Position numbers and translations under genes: made by a program. The notes under the pieces were generated by a model, which saw only the letters and a list, made by a program, of their open reading frames with translations, searched no databases and was not told the DNA's origin. A DNA stretch of 64,000 nt from Ampelomyces quisqualis (Eukaryota > Ascomycota > Dothideomycetes > Pleosporales > Phaeosphaeriaceae), in NCBI GenBank assembly GCA_018398575.1, contig JAGTXZ010000024.1, positions 124,001 to 188,000 of the forward strand, read 5' to 3'. This document shows, in pieces, positions 63,647 to 64,000 of this stretch (positions within the stretch are counted from its first letter, which is position 1; every line of letters begins with the position of its first letter).

Positions 63647-64000
63647 AATTGACATGGAAGTTAGTCCGTAGGGAAGCGGAGTCGCAAGGACACTGGGCGG
63701 ACTGATAGCTACTTCTCTACTACGCTGGCTGGTTGTTTACCACGAAATTCCCATATTTAACCGCAAACAGTAGTATCACTGCAGGCATCGGGAATAGCTA
63801 CAGTATCAATTACCAAGGCTTCAGAGGAGACCAGCCGATGATAAGAACTAGACCCTCTCTTCCCCGTTGAGCCCTGTTACGACTAGAGATCGTGATCGCT
63901 TTGGTCGCCGGAGATGTCGGAAACCGGGCAGGTCCTGTTCGTCCCGCTGTGGGGCAAGTTATAGATAGAACAAGTTTAATTGTACTCCGTACTCTGTAAA
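63647..64000. other. Right-end intergenic sequence
   Basis: 3' flank of the last gene. No further feature recognised before the edge. Confidence 0.5.

Overview
The window is nuclear DNA of a filamentous ascomycete (Pezizomycotina). Genes carry short introns of about 48-75 bases with GT..AG ends and CTAAC/CTAAT-like branch sites. The families are fungus-specific: nitrate and nitrite reductases with Rieske-like and haem domains, a chitin synthase, KRE6/SKN1, fungal C2H2 repeats, DUF7580-type proteins and fungal APH kinases. C-to-T footprints resembling repeat-induced point mutation (RIP) are present. The gene families suggest Dothideomycetes, perhaps Pleosporales, but that is a guess; no species call is possible.

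Layout. 0-6.4 kb: the 3' end of an unrecognised conserved gene, a three-exon membrane protein, LSM4 and a short-chain dehydrogenase. 6.8-9.9 kb: a kinase-like gene with an in-frame TAG, AT-rich DNA and a Ser/Thr-rich membrane protein. 9.9-14.5 kb: a divergent pair, an Rrn5-like RNA polymerase I factor with a zinc cluster and the mitochondrial helicase IRC3. 15.6-23.2 kb: nitrate reductase (niaD) and nitrite reductase (niiA) in tandem, with two NirA-type sites and several GATA sites between them. Together they reduce nitrate to ammonium. 24-29 kb: a hypothetical protein, the SNARE BOS1, a Rieske protein (divergent from BOS1 across a 4 x 23 bp repeat) and a secreted M28 peptidase.

29.6-38 kb is a degenerate accessory block. 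It holds decayed SDR and DUF7580 genes, a C2H2 zinc-finger plus CBM48 gene trailed by ankyrin debris, an intact epimerase, a repeat in two copies (one heavily C-to-T mutated) around a frameshifted APH relic, a dispersed 5S rRNA gene, and a second APH gene stopped by one TAG. 38-42.3 kb is gene-poor.

42.3-64 kb returns to housekeeping genes: UPF2 (nonsense-mediated decay), a hAT transposase relic, a class VI-like chitin synthase, a divergent pair of an L-2-hydroxyglutarate dehydrogenase-like enzyme and a Nudix ADP-ribose pyrophosphatase, three small unknown proteins (two related to each other), KRE6/SKN1, thiamine pyrophosphokinase and a small probable mitochondrial protein.

Exon borders were inferred by eye from GT/AG signals, frame continuity and family sequence; there was no transcript evidence. 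No tRNA gene or CRISPR array was seen.
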